This document shows, piece after piece, positions 61,671 to 64,000 of a stretch of 64,000 nt of DNA. The stretch is from Arthrobacter ulcerisalmonis (GTDB taxonomy: Bacteria > Actinomycetota > Actinomycetes > Actinomycetales > Micrococcaceae): NCBI RefSeq assembly GCF_900609065.1, contig NZ_UXAU01000018.1, forward strand, positions 22,073 through 86,072, read 5' to 3'. Position numbers and translations under genes: made by a program. Numbering within the stretch: the stretch's first letter is position 1; the number at the start of each line of letters is the position of its first letter. The notes beneath the pieces are model-generated. The model saw only the letters and a program-made list of their open reading frames with translations, had not been told where the DNA came from and searched no databases.

Positions 61671-61676
61671 TAGGCT
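61671..61676 (+). promoter_or_regulatory. -10 box of maltokinase-cap gene
   Basis: TAGGCT, TGGCCC, then ATG at 61683. Confidence 0.5.
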
Positions 61677-61682
61677 TGGCCC

Positions 61683-62324
61683 ATGTCAATCATTTACGAT
61701 GCCACCATCGAACCTTCCAAGCTGGACATACTGGCCGCATGGCTGCCGTCGCAGGAATGGTTCATCCCCGTCCCGGACGCTGAACTCGAACGGGTTGCTT
61801 CCTTCAGGTTTGACGATCCTGCTGGTCAGGTGGGCATGGAGACCTTGCTGATTCGCCACGGCGCCTGGACGTACCAAGTGCCGCTGGTCTATCGCAACGC
61901 CCCTGTCCCCGAATTGGCAGCGTTTCTCTTGACCAGCACGGAGCACTCGGTGTTGGGTACCCGGTGGGTCTACGACGCCACTGGTGATCCGCTGTACGTC
62001 GCTGCTATTGCCGGCGCTGTGCTGGCCGCTGAACCGCAGGCGAACCAGGTGGAGCACCGCGGTGAGGAACGGATCCCGCTTCCGGCCACCATTACGCTCA
62101 CCAGCACCGGAACTCCGGGGACACCGGTCCCGGCCGTTGAGTCCGTCACCGCGCACACCGTTGGCGGGGTGACCACCATCCGCTCGGGTGGCCTCAGCAT
62201 CGCCGTGGTCCGGTCCCTGGCGGACGACGACGACACACACCTCGGCGCCGCCCTCACCGGCGCCTGGGCAGGCGGCCCCGCGGCTGCGTTGCTGGCCACC
62301 GCGTCACTCACCGACCCCAGCTGA
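61683..62324 (+). CDS. Stand-alone maltokinase N-terminal cap-like protein
   Basis: 213 residues. The start ATIEPSKLDILAAWLPSQEWF resembles the cap domain that precedes actinobacterial maltokinases, and the GMETLLIRHGAWTYQVPLVYRNAPVPELAAFLLTSTEHSVLGTRWVYDATGDPLYVAAIAGAVLA stretch follows that domain. The kinase core itself is absent; the rest is a beta-rich stretch of unknown role. Such free caps are common in Arthrobacter-like genomes. The neighbours do not suggest glucan metabolism. Confidence 0.72.
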   Translation: MSIIYDATIEPSKLDILAAWLPSQEWFIPVPDAELERVASFRFDDPAGQVGMETLLIRHGAWTYQVPLVYRNAPVPELAAFLLTSTEHSVLGTRWVYDATGDPLYVAAIAGAVLAAEPQANQVEHRGEERIPLPATITLTSTGTPGTPVPAVESVTAHTVGGVTTIRSGGLSIAVVRSLADDDDTHLGAALTGAWAGGPAAALLATASLTDPS

Positions 62325-62354
62325 CGTTTTGCACGGGCCGGCCCGGCCCGGCAT

Positions 62355-62403
62355 AAAAGCCCCCTGCGGGCGGACCGTCCTGGTCCGCCCGCAGGGGGCT
62401 TTT
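62355..62403. terminator. Strong bidirectional terminator
   Basis: AAAAGCCCCCTGCGGGCGGA and onward (22 bases) pairs without mismatch with 62382-62403 across a five-base loop, with A and T runs at both ends. It separates the convergent maltokinase-cap and secreted-protein genes. Confidence 0.9.
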
Positions 62404-62409
62404 GGGTGC

Positions 62410-63060
62410 TCAGCGCCCGTTGAGCAGGGTTTCGCTGCAGTCCTTGTTGTCCTGGCCCCTTTCGGTGTAGCCCGTGGGGGTACTGATGGTGACATCGTTG
62501 ATGTACCAGATGTAGTGGCCGGCGAGCTGGGATGAGTAGTTGACCCGGATCCGGCCCTTCTTCTCGTGGATCTCCGCGCCCGCGGTCAGCGTGGCCTTGC
62601 GGCCCGGTTCGATGTGGATCGTGGAGGCGTTGCTTTCGGTGACGGTGTGGCTCCAGTTGTATTCGCCGGACAGTCCGCCGGTGAAGAAGCTCTTGACGGC
62701 GCTGGCGGTGCCGCCGATCGAGCCGCCTGAGGACCACGATTCCGTGCCGGTGAGCGCCTGATCGATCACGCCGCGGTCCGAGGTGCAGTTGGTGACGGTC
62801 TCGCCCACCGCTTTCCAGTCAAGAAAGGTGTTGCTGCTTTCCTCTTCGAAGGTGCAGGCGTCCAGGGCCATGGTGTTGCCCGTGGTGTGGCCGTCCGGGA
62901 GGTAGGCAGTTCCGTCGCAGTCGCCCTGGAGCTCCTCGATGGTAGGCGGCCGGTCTTCGGCCTGGGCCGGCGACACTGGTCCAAGGAAACCAACGCCCAG
63001 CAGCGCCGCTGCGGTGATGATGCCGGTTCGTGAGCCGATCTTCTTCATACGATTGGACAT
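62410..63060 (-). CDS. Secreted beta-rich protein of unknown function
   Basis: 216 residues from ATG 63060 (GGGGAG nine bases upstream). A Sec signal peptide (KKIGSRTGIITAAALLGVGFLG, then SPAQAED with likely cleavage after AQA) leads into a mature part with Cys residues that may pair. A stretch rich in Ser, Thr and Gly follows (SWSSGGSIGGTASAVKSFFTGG, YNWSHTVTESNASTIHIEPGRKATLTAGAE), typical of long beta-hairpins such as those in aerolysin/ETX-type proteins. That likeness is only a pattern. Two earlier in-frame starts are weaker. Confidence 0.8.
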   Translation of the reverse strand: MSNRMKKIGSRTGIITAAALLGVGFLGPVSPAQAEDRPPTIEELQGDCDGTAYLPDGHTTGNTMALDACTFEEESSNTFLDWKAVGETVTNCTSDRGVIDQALTGTESWSSGGSIGGTASAVKSFFTGGLSGEYNWSHTVTESNASTIHIEPGRKATLTAGAEIHEKKGRIRVNYSSQLAGHYIWYINDVTISTPTGYTERGQDNKDCSETLLNGR

Positions 63061-63188
63061 GCTCTTCAACTCCCCATTAGTCATTCCTACGTACCCTCTG
63101 GCACTGCCACCACTCTTCCCCGCCGGGGTTGGTCCGGCAACGGATGCGGGGAAGGGTTAGCCGGGTGGCTAACATCCCCGCCCCGCCC

Positions 63189-63194
63189 TAGACT
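63189..63194 (+). promoter_or_regulatory. -10 box of LuxR-type regulator gene
   Basis: TAGACT lies 41 bases before the ATG at 63236, leaving a short leader of about 35 bases. It faces away from the secreted-protein gene. Confidence 0.45.
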
Positions 63195-63235
63195 CATGCC
63201 GGGGGACGGACTAACAGAAGGCAGGCAACGCGGCG

Positions 63236-64000
63236 ATGGGCTTTCTGGTCGAACACTGCAGCGAACTGGAATCCTCGCTCCTGCACCCGCAGAATTTTGA
63301 GCGCTCCCCCAGCGGGCAGTGGCTGGCGGAACGGTACCGAGAGATCGTCCCCGTGATTCTGCCCGACGTTCTCCACTGCCTGGACACCGGGGAACCGCTC
63401 GCCCCACGCAGCGTGGCGGCCGTGCGGACCTCAGCGGAGGGCATCCTGGCCGGTCGGGTGCCCCTGCACACTGTCCTCCATGGCGGAATTCCTGCCCTGC
63501 GCGTCTTTGCCGCCTTCCTGCAGCCCCATCATTCGCGGCTGACCAGCGCCGAGCTGGCGTCGATTTTGGGGCGGGCCTCAGTGGTGGCCACCGAGCTGGG
63601 CGCCTGCTGGGCCCACGCCTGGTCCAGCGCGCCGTCCCGCGCCGCGTCCGACACCGGGGCCGCTGCCGTGTCGGCCGCCGGCTCATCGGAGCCGGCGGCC
63701 GGCGTGCCCGCAGGTGCGGACACCGAGGTGCATGTCCCGGAACTCATCGCCGTGCCGGGACATCTGGACGACGCCGACCTCGACATGGTGCTGCTGGCGG
63801 CGCAGGGCCGCTCGAACGAGGAAATCGCCCAGGCCACCGCGTATAGCCCGCACGCCGTCAAGTGGCACCTGGGCCGCGCGATGCGCACCTGGAACGTCCG
63901 CAACAGGGCCAGCCTCATCACCACAGCCCTCCTGCGGGGTGCCTTGCGGCCCCGCACGCGGCTGATGCCCCCGGCCGCCATCCAACCCCCGGTGCCGGAG
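63236..64000 (+). CDS. LuxR-type regulator, end cut by window edge
   Basis: The frame stays open from ATG 63236 to the right edge (255 residues so far). An N-terminal sensor-like domain (residues 1-125, LHTVLHGGIPALRVFAAFLQ) and an Ala-rich linker precede a LuxR helix-turn-helix (LDMVLLAAQGRSNEEIAQATAYSPHAVKWHLGRAMRTWNV, about residues 181-220). The layout with no receiver domain suggests an orphan regulator that senses a ligand or protein. It is divergent from the secreted-protein gene, which it might control. Confidence 0.82.
   Translation, partial: MGFLVEHCSELESSLLHPQNFERSPSGQWLAERYREIVPVILPDVLHCLDTGEPLAPRSVAAVRTSAEGILAGRVPLHTVLHGGIPALRVFAAFLQPHHSRLTSAELASILGRASVVATELGACWAHAWSSAPSRAASDTGAAAVSAAGSSEPAAGVPAGADTEVHVPELIAVPGHLDDADLDMVLLAAQGRSNEEIAQATAYSPHAVKWHLGRAMRTWNVRNRASLITTALLRGALRPRTRLMPPAAIQPPVPE

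Overview
This is a GC-rich actinobacterial chromosome segment, most likely from Arthrobacter or a close relative (Paenarthrobacter, Pseudarthrobacter; Micrococcaceae). The grounds are a mycothiol synthase gene (mshD) behind an atypical GlnR-type regulator, a NusG with a long acidic N-terminus, FAS1-type dehydratase proteins beside murB, PspC-domain sensor kinases, and codon use typical of a high-GC Gram-positive. I see no phage, insertion sequence, CRISPR array or rRNA operon; nearly all of it reads as core or lineage-specific chromosome.

Layout. 1-3653 (minus): tRNA-Trp, secE, nusG, rplK and rplA in transcription order, then the end of an acetyltransferase cut by the window edge. 3.9-5.1 kb: an aspartate-type aminotransferase, followed by a terminator bracketed by 32-bp-period repeats. 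5.3-9.6 kb: an envelope-stress module of response regulator, PspC-fused kinase and divergent PspC/LiaF-like proteins. 9.7-13.4 kb: an ABC exporter and a second two-component system. 13.4-21.5 kb: pfkA, several GNAT acetyltransferases, a drug exporter, ygfZ, a TPR pseudogene, a nitrobindin-like protein and small membrane proteins. 21.8-26.9 kb: glnR, mshD, ppk and a Nudix/phosphatase protein. 26.9-31.8 kb: a GntR/membrane-protein pair running into thyA and dihydrofolate reductase, then asd. 31.9-40.2 kb: an AbiEi-like protein flanked by two palindromes, an AlkZ-like protein, murB, an MFS transporter, two dehydratases, a DUF2797 protein and a CoA-ester lyase. 40.4-48.1 kb: aldo/keto reductase, GH13 glucosidase, Na+/H+ antiporter, a frameshifted reductase and orphan proteins. 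48.2-52.1 kb: tRNA-Met, tRNA-Thr, a DEAD-box helicase with a long leader, and a MOSC protein. 52.2-55.6 kb: a YgiB/YgiC-like operon with an amino acid permease. 55.6-64 kb: an SDR enzyme, an HxlR/MFS pair, metB and cbs, a VOC protein, an orphan maltokinase-cap protein, a secreted protein and a LuxR-type regulator cut by the right edge.

How the genes work together: protein synthesis and export (secE/nusG/rplKA), folate and thymidylate synthesis (thyA/dfr), transsulfuration (cbs/metB), cell-wall synthesis (murB) and envelope-stress sensing stand out as coherent units. The strongest hidden signal is at the starts of genes. At least 17 start codons have a TANNNT hexamer ending exactly seven bases before them, the geometry of a -10 box for a leaderless mRNA. 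Two genes appear broken by single-base changes (TPR gene at 19 kb, RibD-like gene at 46 kb). Three families of palindromic intergenic repeats recur.
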